Shown in pieces: positions 16,109 through 23,907 of a stretch of DNA of 64,000 nt. This DNA is from Ferrovibrio sp. (GTDB lineage: Bacteria; Pseudomonadota; Alphaproteobacteria; Ferrovibrionales; Ferrovibrionaceae). Numbering within the stretch: position 1 is the stretch's first letter; each line of letters opens with the position of its first letter. The position numbers and the translations under genes are program-made. Location of the stretch: the NCBI RefSeq assembly GCF_025869515.1, contig NZ_JAOZVR010000010.1, positions 34,243 to 98,242 of the forward strand. Direction: 5' to 3'. The notes below the pieces were generated by a model. The model did not search any database and was not told the origin of the DNA. It saw nothing but the letters and a program-made list of their open reading frames with translations.

Positions 16109-16238
16109 CGGTTCGGTTCCTGAATCGGTACAAGGACGCCGAACTATGGCCCAGGCCGACACAGCGGGCGAAAAATAAATTGCCCCATGACAATGCGGGA
16201 TGACATCGAGGGGCGTTTTTTGCGAGGCCGGATCGCAG

Positions 16239-16282
16239 AAATCCCGGGATAAATCCCGATACGGAACGTTGATGTCACAACG
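16239..16282 (+). promoter_or_regulatory. Candidate operator region upstream of the alternative oxidase
   Basis: Three signals sit within 65 bases of the oxidase start. There is a 10-base palindrome ATCCCGGGAT (16241-16250). The direct repeat AAATCCCG occurs at 16239-16246 and 16251-16258. A perfect inverted repeat CGTTG-N6-CAACG lies at 16267-16282. The last is close to the ribosome binding site and could serve a repressor. It does not match an NsrR site well. Confidence 0.4.
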
Positions 16283-16302
16283 CCCGAGCAACAGGAGCCG
16301 CC

Positions 16303-16950
16303 ATGCCCGACCGCAGCCAAGCCCAGCCGCATCATGTCCCGCAGAATCCGTCCGACCGTATCGCGCTGATCGTGGTGAAGACGCTGCGCTTTTTCGCCGA
16401 CACATTCTTCGCCAGACGCTACGGCCACCGCGCCGTGGTGCTTGAAACCGTCGCCGCGGTGCCCGGCATGGTCGGCGGCATGCTGGTGCACCTGAAAAGC
16501 CTGCGCCGCATGAGCGACGACCGCGGCTGGATTCATACCCTGCTGGAAGAGGCCGAGAACGAGCGCATGCATCTGATGGTCTTCGCCACCATCGCCAAGC
16601 CCAATGCGCTGGAACGCCTGCTGGTGCTGCTGGTGCAGGGCGCGTTTTTCAACAGCTTCTTCGTGCTGTATCTGCTGGCGCCGAAAACCGCACATCGCGT
16701 GGTCGGCTATCTGGAAGAGGAAGCCGTGGTCAGCTACACGCATTATCTGGAGGAGATCGACGCCGGCCGGCATCCCAATATCCCGGCGCCGCAGATCGCC
16801 ATCGACTACTGGAAACTGCCGGCCGAAGCCACGTTGCGCGACGTCGTGCTGGTCACCCGTGCCGACGAGGCCAAGCACCGCGACGTCAATCACCGCTTCG
16901 CCGATATCCTGGCCGGCGATCGCCCCGGCGCGAAACCGGCGGAGGCCTGA
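16303..16950 (+). CDS. aox: Alternative oxidase (ubiquinol oxidase, di-iron)
   Basis: A 215-residue membrane-attached di-iron enzyme that oxidises ubiquinol and reduces oxygen to water without pumping protons, the cyanide-resistant branch. All ligand motifs are present: LET (E48), NERMH (E87, H90), LEEEA (137-141) and [12 protein letters not shown] (E189, H192). The hydrophobic helices between them form the interfacial membrane surface. It lacks the plant N-terminal regulatory cysteine region. AGGAG precedes the ATG at 16303. Bacterial aox is patchy in distribution and usually responds to nitric oxide or respiratory stress; here only candidate operators are visible upstream. Confidence 0.95.
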   Translation: MPDRSQAQPHHVPQNPSDRIALIVVKTLRFFADTFFARRYGHRAVVLETVAAVPGMVGGMLVHLKSLRRMSDDRGWIHTLLEEAENERMHLMVFATIAKPNALERLLVLLVQGAFFNSFFVLYLLAPKTAHRVVGYLEEEAVVSYTHYLEEIDAGRHPNIPAPQIAIDYWKLPAEATLRDVVLVTRADEAKHRDVNHRFADILAGDRPGAKPAEA

Positions 16951-16956
16951 CCGTCG

Positions 16957-17943
16957 TTATTCGATCGAGGCGCCGGTTTCCTTCACCACCCTGGCCCATT
17001 TGTCGATCTCGGCCGCGATGAAGCCGGCATAGGCATCCGGTGTGCCGCCGCCCGGGATATAGCCGCCGGCGGCATAGCGTTCCCGGATCGGCGCTTCGCC
17101 AAGCGTCGCGTTCATCGCCTTGTTGATCTGCATGACGATTTCGGCCGGCGTCCTGGCCGGCGCCGACAGGCCCATCCAGCCGATCGCGGAGAAACCGGGA
17201 AAACCGGATTCCGCCACGGTCGGCGCATCGGGATACAGCGGATTGCGCGCCGGGCTGGTCACCGCCAGCACCTTCAGCTTGCCGCTGCGCACATGCGGCA
17301 GGGCGATATCGACATTGATCATCACCGCATTGACCTGTCCGCCGATCACATCGGTGATCGCCGGTGCGGCGCCGCGATAGGGCACATGCTGCAGCTTGAT
17401 GCCGGCCGTGTGCTGCAGCATCGCCATCGCCAGATGGCCCGACGAGCCGCTGCCGGGGCTGGCGCAGGCGATCTGGTCGGGCTTGGACTTCACCAGCGCG
17501 ATGAAGTCCTTGAAAGTCTGGGCCGGGAAATCGGCCGAGACCAGCAGGGCATTGGGCACCGAGCCCATCTGGCCGATATGCACGAAGTCCTTGCGCGAAT
17601 CGTAGGTCATCTGGCTGTACAGCGCGTGGTTCATCGCATTCTGCCCGTTGCCTGACAGCAGCAGCGTGTAGCCATCCGGCGCGGCGCGTGCCACCGCATT
17701 GGCGCCGATATTGCCATTGGCGCCGGCGCGGTTCTCCACCACGAAGGGCTTGCCGAAACTCTGGCTGAAGCTCTGCGCGAACAGTCGCGCCAGCACATCG
17801 TTGCTGCCGCCGGCGGGGAAGGGCACCACGATGGTCACCGGCCGCTCCGGCCAGGTTGCGGCAAAGGCCAGACGCGGCGCCAGTGCGGCGCCGCCGAGCG
17901 CGGCCAACGCGGTAACGACGGTGCGGCGGGTTATCTTGGTCAT
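16957..17943 (-). CDS. Tripartite tricarboxylate transporter binding protein (TctC/Bug family)
   Basis: A 328-residue periplasmic binding protein. The N-terminus ITRRTVVTALAALGGAALAPRLAFA has twin arginines and a hydrophobic core, suggesting export by Tat or Sec, with cleavage after AFA. The mature start WPERPVTIVVPFPAGGSNDVLAR and the later VENRAGANGNIGANAVARAAPDGYTLL are Bug-family signatures, the latter contacting carboxylate ligands. TctA and TctB membrane partners are not adjacent, as is common for orphan Bug proteins. It lies 32 bases downstream of the enolase-family gene, so both probably serve one pathway for a carboxylic acid or sugar acid. Confidence 0.92.
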   Translation of the reverse strand: MTKITRRTVVTALAALGGAALAPRLAFAATWPERPVTIVVPFPAGGSNDVLARLFAQSFSQSFGKPFVVENRAGANGNIGANAVARAAPDGYTLLLSGNGQNAMNHALYSQMTYDSRKDFVHIGQMGSVPNALLVSADFPAQTFKDFIALVKSKPDQIACASPGSGSSGHLAMAMLQHTAGIKLQHVPYRGAAPAITDVIGGQVNAVMINVDIALPHVRSGKLKVLAVTSPARNPLYPDAPTVAESGFPGFSAIGWMGLSAPARTPAEIVMQINKAMNATLGEAPIRERYAAGGYIPGGGTPDAYAGFIAAEIDKWARVVKETGASIE

Positions 17944-17975
17944 AGCGGGTTCCTCCGGTTTTTATGGGTATGCGG

Positions 17976-19121
17976 TTACGGCGCGCAGCGCCATGTCGCC
18001 GTCAGCCAGGGCGCCAGGCGTTCGGGGTCGAGATCCAGCCCGGTGCCCGGTGCCTCCGGCACGGCCATCATGCCGTCGCTGTCTAAGGTCATTTCGCCGG
18101 CCACGGTCAGCAGCGGATTGGGCGTGGCATCGATTTCCATATAGGGATAGGGCGCCGGCCCGCCGCCGCGCCGCGCCGGCAGCAGGGCCGCCATCTGCAG
18201 GGCCGCGCGCTGGTTGACGATGGTGCCGAACACATGCGGCATCACCGGCAGGTCCCAGGCCGCCGCCAGCGCCGCGACGCGCTGGAAACCGCTATAGCCG
18301 CCACAAACGGTCAGGTCGGGCTGCAGAATCGAGAAAGTGCCGGCGACCAGGAAATCGCGGAAGGCGGCCAGGCTGCCCAGCGCCTCGCCGCCGGAAATCG
18401 CGGTGGGCACGGCGGCGGCCACCGCCGCAGTGCCGGCGATATCCTCGGGCAGCACCGGTTCCTCGATCCACAGCAGCTCGGCATCCTGCATGCGGCGCGC
18501 AGACTCGATGGCGGCGCGCGCCGTGTAACCCTGGTTGATATCGACCATCAGGCCGATATCGGGGCCGACATGCCGGCGCAGGCTGCTGGCCATCACGCCA
18601 TCGGCGCGCGGATCGAAACCGGCGCGCGGTTTGATGGCGCGGAAGCCGCGTTTCAGATAGGCGTCGGTCTCCTTCAGATACTGCCCGTAGGGATCGCTGC
18701 CCTCGGCAATGAACGGCCCGCTGGCATAGGCAAAGACCTGATCGCGCAACCGCCCGCCCAGCATGGCGGCCACGCTGGTCTGCTGCGCTTTGGCGGCGAT
18801 ATCGTGCAGGGCCATGTCGAGCGCCGAGATTGCCATCATGGCGACGCCGCGCCGGTCATAGCCGATGCCGGCCATCATGCGGTCCCACAGCCGGCCGTAG
18901 TGCAGCGGCGATTCCCCCAGCACCATGCCGGCCAGTCGCGCCTGGACCAGCGCGCCGGCCGCATGCGGCGATGCGAATACCTCGCCCCAGCCGCTGAGGC
19001 CGGAATCGGTGATCACCTGCAGCAGCAGGAAATCGCGGCGGCGGATGAAGGTGCGGGCATTGCCGATCGGCGGCGTGGGCGAAAAGCCGAGCTGATAGCC
19101 GCGAATCTCGACAACCTTCAC
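17976..19121 (-). CDS. Enolase-superfamily enzyme, mandelate racemase-like
   Basis: A 381-residue cytosolic enzyme that abstracts a proton alpha to a carboxylate. The barrel residues of the mandelate racemase subgroup are in place: K164-P-R166 on strand two, metal ligands D194, E220 and E246, and a D269/H296 dyad (LQPDLTVCGG, MPHVFG) with the expected 27-residue spacing. The second residue of the KxK motif is arginine, as in several acid-sugar dehydratases. The substrate is unknown; a sugar acid or aromatic carboxylate is possible. It forms a unit with the downstream Bug protein and is divergent from a LysR regulator. Confidence 0.88.
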   Translation of the reverse strand: MKVVEIRGYQLGFSPTPPIGNARTFIRRRDFLLLQVITDSGLSGWGEVFASPHAAGALVQARLAGMVLGESPLHYGRLWDRMMAGIGYDRRGVAMMAISALDMALHDIAAKAQQTSVAAMLGGRLRDQVFAYASGPFIAEGSDPYGQYLKETDAYLKRGFRAIKPRAGFDPRADGVMASSLRRHVGPDIGLMVDINQGYTARAAIESARRMQDAELLWIEEPVLPEDIAGTAAVAAAVPTAISGGEALGSLAAFRDFLVAGTFSILQPDLTVCGGYSGFQRVAALAAAWDLPVMPHVFGTIVNQRAALQMAALLPARRGGGPAPYPYMEIDATPNPLLTVAGEMTLDSDGMMAVPEAPGTGLDLDPERLAPWLTATWRCAP

Positions 19122-19179
19122 TGCGTCCTCCCGGACCTGCTTTTATCTGGCTCGTATTGTCGTGGCCGGGGTCATATAT

Positions 19180-19195
19180 TCAAATGCCGATTTGA
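19180..19195. promoter_or_regulatory. Inverted repeat TCAAAT-N4-ATTTGA, candidate LysR operator
   Basis: A perfect 6-base dyad lies in the 103-base gap between the divergent LysR gene and the enolase-family gene. Its position overlaps likely promoter elements for both (TTGAAT leftward, TTGACC rightward), as expected for an autoregulated LysR pair. Confidence 0.5.
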
Positions 19196-19224
19196 CCTGA
19201 GATCATGTTCTGGACTTATGAATC

Positions 19225-20205
19225 ATGCTGCTGAGCCTGCGCGAGATGGATGTGTTTCGCCGTGTCATGGAACTGGGCAGCGTCACCGCCGCCGCCGCGG
19301 CGCTGAACATCTCGCAGCCGGCGGTCAGCCGCCTGCTGCAGCATGCCGAACAGCGGCTCGGCTTCGCGCTGTTCGTGCGGCAGAAGAAACGCCTGGTGCC
19401 GACGGCGGAGGCGCATGCGCTGTTCCCCGAAACCATTGCGGCCTTTGCCGCCATCGACGCGGCGCAGCGGCTCGCCGGCGGGTTGCGCACCGGGCAGTCC
19501 GGCACGCTGACGCTGGCGGTGATTCCGGCGCTGGCCAATGCCCTGCTGCCCAGGGCCGTGCAGCGGTTTCGCGCGGCGCGGCCCGATGTCTCCGTGGTGA
19601 TCCAGGCGCTGACCGCGCATGAGATCGCCAACCGCGTGGCCGATTATCGCGCCGATCTCGGCGTCATCATCGGGCCGATTGCGAGTGCCGGCGTGAGCGT
19701 CAGCGATCTCTGCGCCACCAGGCTCGGTTGCGTGCTGCCGCGCCGGCATGCGCTGGCGAAAAAGTCCTCGCTGCATCCGGCCGATCTCGCCGATACGCCG
19801 CTGATCTGCCTGAGCCGTCATCTGCCGCTCGGCAACCAGACCAGCCGGCTGTTCGCCGATGCCAATGTGCCGCTGCGCATCGCCGTCGAGGTGTCGCAAT
19901 CGGCCACCGCGCTGGCGCTGGTGCGCGCCGGCGCCGGCATCGCCCTGCTGGATGGCTTCGCCTTCGGCGGTGTGCAGGGCCAGGATCTGGTGATCCGCCC
20001 CTTGCGGCCCGATGTCGAAAGCGTGGCGCGTGTCCTGCAGGCCCGCGACCGGCCGCTGTCGCGCCTGGCCCAGGAATTCCTCAAGACCCTGCAGCAGGTG
20101 GCGTCGGAGATGAATTTCACCGTGCCGGCGGCCGGGGCGGGGGGGCCGACGGCGCCAGGAGACGCAAAAGCGGTGGCTGGCCGGGGGAAGCGGCACCGGG
20201 CTTGA
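19225..20205 (+). CDS. LysR family transcriptional regulator
   Basis: A 326-residue regulator. The winged helix-turn-helix is clear: SLREMDVFRRVMELGSVTAAAAALNISQPAVSRLLQHAEQRLGFALF, read here in the segments FRRVMELGSVTAAA and SQPAVSRLLQHAE. A two-lobed effector domain follows. The C-terminal 25 or so residues are a low-complexity basic tail (GRGKRHRA) without counterpart in most family members. It is transcribed away from the enolase-family and Bug genes, which it most likely controls in response to their substrate. Confidence 0.92.
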   Translation: MLLSLREMDVFRRVMELGSVTAAAAALNISQPAVSRLLQHAEQRLGFALFVRQKKRLVPTAEAHALFPETIAAFAAIDAAQRLAGGLRTGQSGTLTLAVIPALANALLPRAVQRFRAARPDVSVVIQALTAHEIANRVADYRADLGVIIGPIASAGVSVSDLCATRLGCVLPRRHALAKKSSLHPADLADTPLICLSRHLPLGNQTSRLFADANVPLRIAVEVSQSATALALVRAGAGIALLDGFAFGGVQGQDLVIRPLRPDVESVARVLQARDRPLSRLAQEFLKTLQQVASEMNFTVPAAGAGGPTAPGDAKAVAGRGKRHRA

Positions 20206-20285
20206 AACCGGGTGCATTGTTCCCATATTGTTCCGTTTGATCCATAAAACTCCGGCCAGTCGGTTAAACCGGCTTGTCGCCGGCG

Positions 20286-20387
20286 ACCCGGTGCTGGACC
20301 CGGTGCTGGACATCGTGCAGATCGGTTCGGACTGGCCGAAATTGGCCCGGATTGGCTCGCGTTGGCCCGGATTGGCTCCCGTTGGCC
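20286..20387 (+). repeat. Short tandem repeats upstream of cmk, including a 10-base phased array
   Basis: Two repeat types fill this part of the 261-base gap before cmk. ACCCGGTGCTGG occurs twice in tandem (20286-20309). Then YTGGC recurs exactly every ten bases six times, starting at 20332, 20342, 20352, 20362, 20372 and 20382. A 20-base unit containing it is repeated with one change (20342-20361, 20362-20381). Ten-base spacing puts all copies on one face of the helix. No gene is supported in the gap. Confidence 0.7.
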
Positions 20388-20466
20388 TCCTTCCGGCCCT
20401 GACTGGCGGTGCCGGGCCCGGTTCTGGCCCTTGTTTCCGGCGGTTCGGGCGGTTTACCAAGGCCCC

Positions 20467-21126
20467 ATGACATTTCCTTCCTCTTCTGTCGTGATCGCCG
20501 TCGACGGCCCGGTGGCCGCCGGCAAGGGCACCCTGGCCCGCCGGCTGGCCGACAAATACGGCTATGCCTATCTCGATACCGGTTCGCTCTATCGCGCCGT
20601 GGGGGCCAAGGTGCTGCGCGCCGGCGGTGATCCGGCCGATCCGGATTTTGCCGCCAAGATGGCGGAATCGCTGGAAGAATCCGATCTGGCCGCGAAAGAC
20701 CTGCGCAGCGAGGCGGTCGGGCTGGCGGCTTCGAAGGTCGCCGCCATTCCCGGTGTGCGGGCCGCCCTGCTGGACTACCAGCGCCGGTTTGCCGCCCTGC
20801 CCCCGGGAGGTAAGCCCGGCGCGGTGCTGGACGGCCGCGATATCGGCACGGTGGTCTGCCCCGATGCGGCGGTGAAGCTGTTCGTTACCGCGCGCGACGA
20901 GGTGCGGGCCGAGCGGCGGTATAAGGAACTGATCGACAAGGGCGAAACCGTAACCTTCGAGCGCGTGCTGGCCGATCTGCGCCGGCGCGACGAGCAGGAC
21001 AGGGCGCGCAGCGCCGCCCCGCTCAGGGCCGCCGACGATGCCCACTTGCTGGATACCTCGGATTTGGCTATAGAAGCCGCCGTTGCTGCGGCTGTGGAAA
21101 TCGTCGCCAACACCCTGAAACCCTGA
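20467..21126 (+). CDS. cmk: Cytidylate kinase
   Basis: A 219-residue cytosolic kinase that phosphorylates CMP and dCMP. It opens with the P-loop AVDGPVAAGKGTLARRLA and the CMP-contacting LDTGSLYRAVG; it continues with LDGRDIGTVVCPDAAVKLFVTA and RRDEQDRARSAAPL, both diagnostic. The ATG at 20467 is right for the family, although only a short AAGG precedes it. It sits directly upstream of rpsA, the standard arrangement in Proteobacteria. The leader is unusual for its tandem repeats. Confidence 0.96.
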   Translation: MTFPSSSVVIAVDGPVAAGKGTLARRLADKYGYAYLDTGSLYRAVGAKVLRAGGDPADPDFAAKMAESLEESDLAAKDLRSEAVGLAASKVAAIPGVRAALLDYQRRFAALPPGGKPGAVLDGRDIGTVVCPDAAVKLFVTARDEVRAERRYKELIDKGETVTFERVLADLRRRDEQDRARSAAPLRAADDAHLLDTSDLAIEAAVAAAVEIVANTLKP

Positions 21127-21250
21127 CGCCGGTTTCAGGCTTTTCAACCCACCCTCCGGTCGTTTGCGTCGCGCCGGATGCCTGCATACCCCTCGGCCGC
21201 TTCTGAAGCGCGCCGGCAGGCCACCAACCCCGGGGTTTCTAGGAGACTAT

Positions 21251-22978
21251 ATGGCCAAGCGCCCTGCCGTTAAGGCTGCGGAAGAGTATTCCGCGGACAA
21301 CGAGAATTTTGCCGCCCTGCTCGAAGAGTCCTTCACCTCGTCTTCCGCCATGGAAGGCTCGGTCGTCAAGGGCATCGTCGTGGCGATCGAGAATGACTTC
21401 GCCCTCATCGATGTGGGCCTGAAGTGCGAAGGCCGCGTGCCGGTCAAGGAATTCGCTGGTCCCGGCCGTGCGGCCGAGATCAAGGTCGGTGACGTTGTCG
21501 AGGTCTTCCTCGACCGCATCGAAAACGCGATGGGCGAAGCGGTCATCAGCCGCGACAAGGCCCGCCGCGAAGAGGCCTGGGAAAAGCTGGAGCAGAGCTT
21601 CAACGCCAACCAGCGCGTCGAAGGCGTGATCTTCGGCAAGGTCAAGGGCGGTTTCACCGTCGACCTGTCGGGTGCCGTTGCCTTCCTGCCGGGCAGCCAG
21701 GTCGATGTGCGTCCGGTGCGCGACATCGGTCCCCTCATGGGCCAGCCGACCGCCTTCCAGATCCTGAAGATGGACCGTCGCCGCGGCAACATCGTTGTCT
21801 CGCGTCGCGCCGTGCTCGAAGAGAGCCGCGCCGAAGCCCGCAGCGAACTGGTGTCCAACCTCAAGGAAGGCCAGATCCTCGACGGCGTGGTCAAGAACAT
21901 CACCGATTACGGTGCGTTCGTTGATCTCGGCGGCGTCGACGGCCTGCTGCATGTCACCGACATCGCCTGGCGTCGCGTGAACCATCCGTCGGAAGTGCTC
22001 TCGATCGGCCAGACCGTCAAGGTGCAGGTCATCCGCGTGAACCCGGAAACCCAGCGCATCAGCCTCGGCATGAAGCAGCTGGAAGCCGATCCGTGGGAGG
22101 GCGTGAAGTCCAAGTATCCGGTCACCGCCCGCTTCATGGGTCGCGTCACCAACATCACCGACTACGGCGCCTTCGTGGAGCTGGAGCCGGGTGTGGAAGG
22201 CCTCGTCCACGTCTCCGAAATGAGCTGGACCAAGAAGAACGTCCATCCGGGCAAGATCGTTTCGACCTCGCAGGAAGTCGAAGTGATGGTGCTGGAAGTC
22301 GATCCGGCCAAGCGCCGCATCAGCCTCGGCCTGAAGCAGTGCATGTCGAATCCGTGGGATGCCTTCGCCGAGAAGCATCCGGTCGGTTCGAACATCGAAG
22401 GCGAGATCAAGAACATCACCGAATTCGGTCTGTTCATCGGTCTCGATGGCGGCGTCGACGGCATGGTCCATCTGTCGGATCTCGACTGGAACAAGCCGGG
22501 CGAGCAGGCCATCACCGAATACACCAAGGGCCAGGTGGTGCAGGCGCAGGTTCTCGACATCGACGTCGAGAAGGAGCGTATCAGCCTCGGCATCAAGCAG
22601 CTGGCGAACGATCCGTTCCAGTCGCTCGGTGACCTGAAGAAGGGCAGCGTCGTCACCTGCACGGTGACCGCGGTCGATCCGAAGGGCATCACCATCGCCG
22701 TCGGCGACGGTGTGCAGGGCTATATCCGCCGCACCGAGCTGAGCCGCGATCGCGACGAACAGCGCCCCGACCGCTTCTCGGTCGGCGACAAGCTGGACGC
22801 CAAGATCGTTACCATCGACGGCAAGGCGCGCAAGCTGACCCTGTCGGTCAAGGCGCTGGAAATGGAAGAGGACCGCAAGGCGATGGAACAGTTCGGTTCC
22901 ACCGACAGTGGCGCGTCGCTCGGCGACATTCTCGGTGCCGCCATGCGCAAGAAGAAGGACGACGAGGCCGGCGAGTAA
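21251..22978 (+). CDS. rpsA: 30S ribosomal protein S1
   Basis: A 575-residue protein with six S1 RNA-binding repeats. The later repeats are easy to see, for instance GVVKNITDYGAFVDLGGVDGLLH, GRVTNITDYGAFVELEPGVEGLVH and GEIKNITEFGLFIGLDGGVDGMVH, read one after another at about 90-residue spacing. It brings mRNA to the 30S subunit. AGGAG lies just before the ATG at 21251. The codon choice is visibly more biased than in the neighbours, as expected for a highly expressed gene. A strong terminator follows at 23008. Confidence 0.97.
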   Translation: MAKRPAVKAAEEYSADNENFAALLEESFTSSSAMEGSVVKGIVVAIENDFALIDVGLKCEGRVPVKEFAGPGRAAEIKVGDVVEVFLDRIENAMGEAVISRDKARREEAWEKLEQSFNANQRVEGVIFGKVKGGFTVDLSGAVAFLPGSQVDVRPVRDIGPLMGQPTAFQILKMDRRRGNIVVSRRAVLEESRAEARSELVSNLKEGQILDGVVKNITDYGAFVDLGGVDGLLHVTDIAWRRVNHPSEVLSIGQTVKVQVIRVNPETQRISLGMKQLEADPWEGVKSKYPVTARFMGRVTNITDYGAFVELEPGVEGLVHVSEMSWTKKNVHPGKIVSTSQEVEVMVLEVDPAKRRISLGLKQCMSNPWDAFAEKHPVGSNIEGEIKNITEFGLFIGLDGGVDGMVHLSDLDWNKPGEQAITEYTKGQVVQAQVLDIDVEKERISLGIKQLANDPFQSLGDLKKGSVVTCTVTAVDPKGITIAVGDGVQGYIRRTELSRDRDEQRPDRFSVGDKLDAKIVTIDGKARKLTLSVKALEMEEDRKAMEQFGSTDSGASLGDILGAAMRKKKDDEAGE

Positions 22979-23007
22979 GCCGCCCCTCGTTTTCGGGACG
23001 ACACGAA

Positions 23008-23036
23008 CCCCGGCGGAGCGATCCGCCGGGGTTTTT
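23008..23036 (+). terminator. Rho-independent terminator of cmk-rpsA
   Basis: A perfect 10-base-pair stem (CCCCGGCGGA with TCCGCCGGGG) with a GCGA tetraloop is followed by TTTTTCTTT. It starts 30 bases after the rpsA stop. Confidence 0.92.
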
Positions 23037-23229
23037 CTTTGGGGACTGCCCCTGCAACCCGCACCGGATTGCGGCGGCCGTCACACCGGGGTTGCAGCCA
23101 CCGTCACAGCCGGCACCCTGCGGCCGGGCCAGAATCGCTTGCGTCCGGCAAGGCGGCAGGGTCCGTGACGGGCCCTGTTGCCGACGCCGCGCCATGCTAG
23201 ACTGCCGCGGGGGCGGCAAGGGGGGTATT

Positions 23230-23901
23230 ATGAATCACGCGTTGAGAGTCATGCTGCTGGTCGCGGTCACGGTGCTGGCCGCCGGGGCCGTACAGGCGCA
23301 GGGCAGCAGGCAGGCCGCCGTGGTCGAGGATCTGGCCGGCAAGGTTGCCGGCGTCGAGGTCTTCGATTTCCTTGAACCGGGCAAAACCATCGCCCTGCCG
23401 GCCGGCGCCAGGCTGGTGCTCGGCTATATGCAATCCTGCATGCGCGAAACCATCACCGGAGCCGGCAGCGTCACCATCGGCGAAAGCGGCTCCAGGGTGA
23501 CTGGCGCCAGGCTGCAGCAGGAACAGCTCAAATGCGCCGCCGCCAACCAGCTGGCGCAGGGCCAGGCCGGCAAGAGCGCCGCCATGGTGTTTCGCGGCCA
23601 GCCGGGCAGCGGCCGCAAAAAGGCGGAGATTCCGCAGCCCAGCGCCGTGCTGATGTATACCGCGCCGGTCTTCGCCGTGGCGCAGCCGGGCCAGCTCACC
23701 ATCGAGCGGCTTGATGTCGCCGAGACCGTGCAGGTCTTCCAGGTCAGCGGCAAGTTGTTCGATTACGGCAAGACCGGCAAGAAACTGGATGCCGGCGGCT
23801 ATTACCGCGTCGAGCTGAACGGCAGAACCGCCGTCTTCCACATTTCGCTGGATGCCGGCGAAGGCTCCGGCCCGCTGCTGCTGCGTCTGGTGCGTTTCTA
23901 G
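23230..23901 (+). CDS. Secreted protein of unknown function, FecR-like, paired with the CHASE2 cyclase
   Basis: A 223-residue protein with a clear signal peptide (MNHALRVMLLVAVTVLAAGAVQAQ). The mature part has the pattern of a FecR-type beta-solenoid: VEDLAGKVAGVEVFDFLEPGKTIALPAGARLVLGYMQSCMRETITGAGSVTIG, where a property is set by a glycine-rich turn. The match is weak, so this is a suggestion. A second half of beta-rich sequence ends in LLLRLVRF. AAGGGGGG precedes the ATG at 23230. The next gene, a CHASE2-adenylate cyclase, starts six bases after its stop, so it probably supplies an extracytoplasmic partner for that sensor. Confidence 0.7.
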   Translation: MNHALRVMLLVAVTVLAAGAVQAQGSRQAAVVEDLAGKVAGVEVFDFLEPGKTIALPAGARLVLGYMQSCMRETITGAGSVTIGESGSRVTGARLQQEQLKCAAANQLAQGQAGKSAAMVFRGQPGSGRKKAEIPQPSAVLMYTAPVFAVAQPGQLTIERLDVAETVQVFQVSGKLFDYGKTGKKLDAGGYYRVELNGRTAVFHISLDAGEGSGPLLLRLVRF

Positions 23902-23907
23902 GCGGCA

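Noticed and set aside
20228..20470. 80-residue open frame upstream of cmk
   Set aside because: It is made of the tandem repeats of the gap, has no ribosome site and overlaps the cmk start region.
21239..22471. 410-residue open frame opposite rpsA
   Set aside because: Antisense to the S1 repeats; His/Asp/Val-rich and without any recognisable domain.
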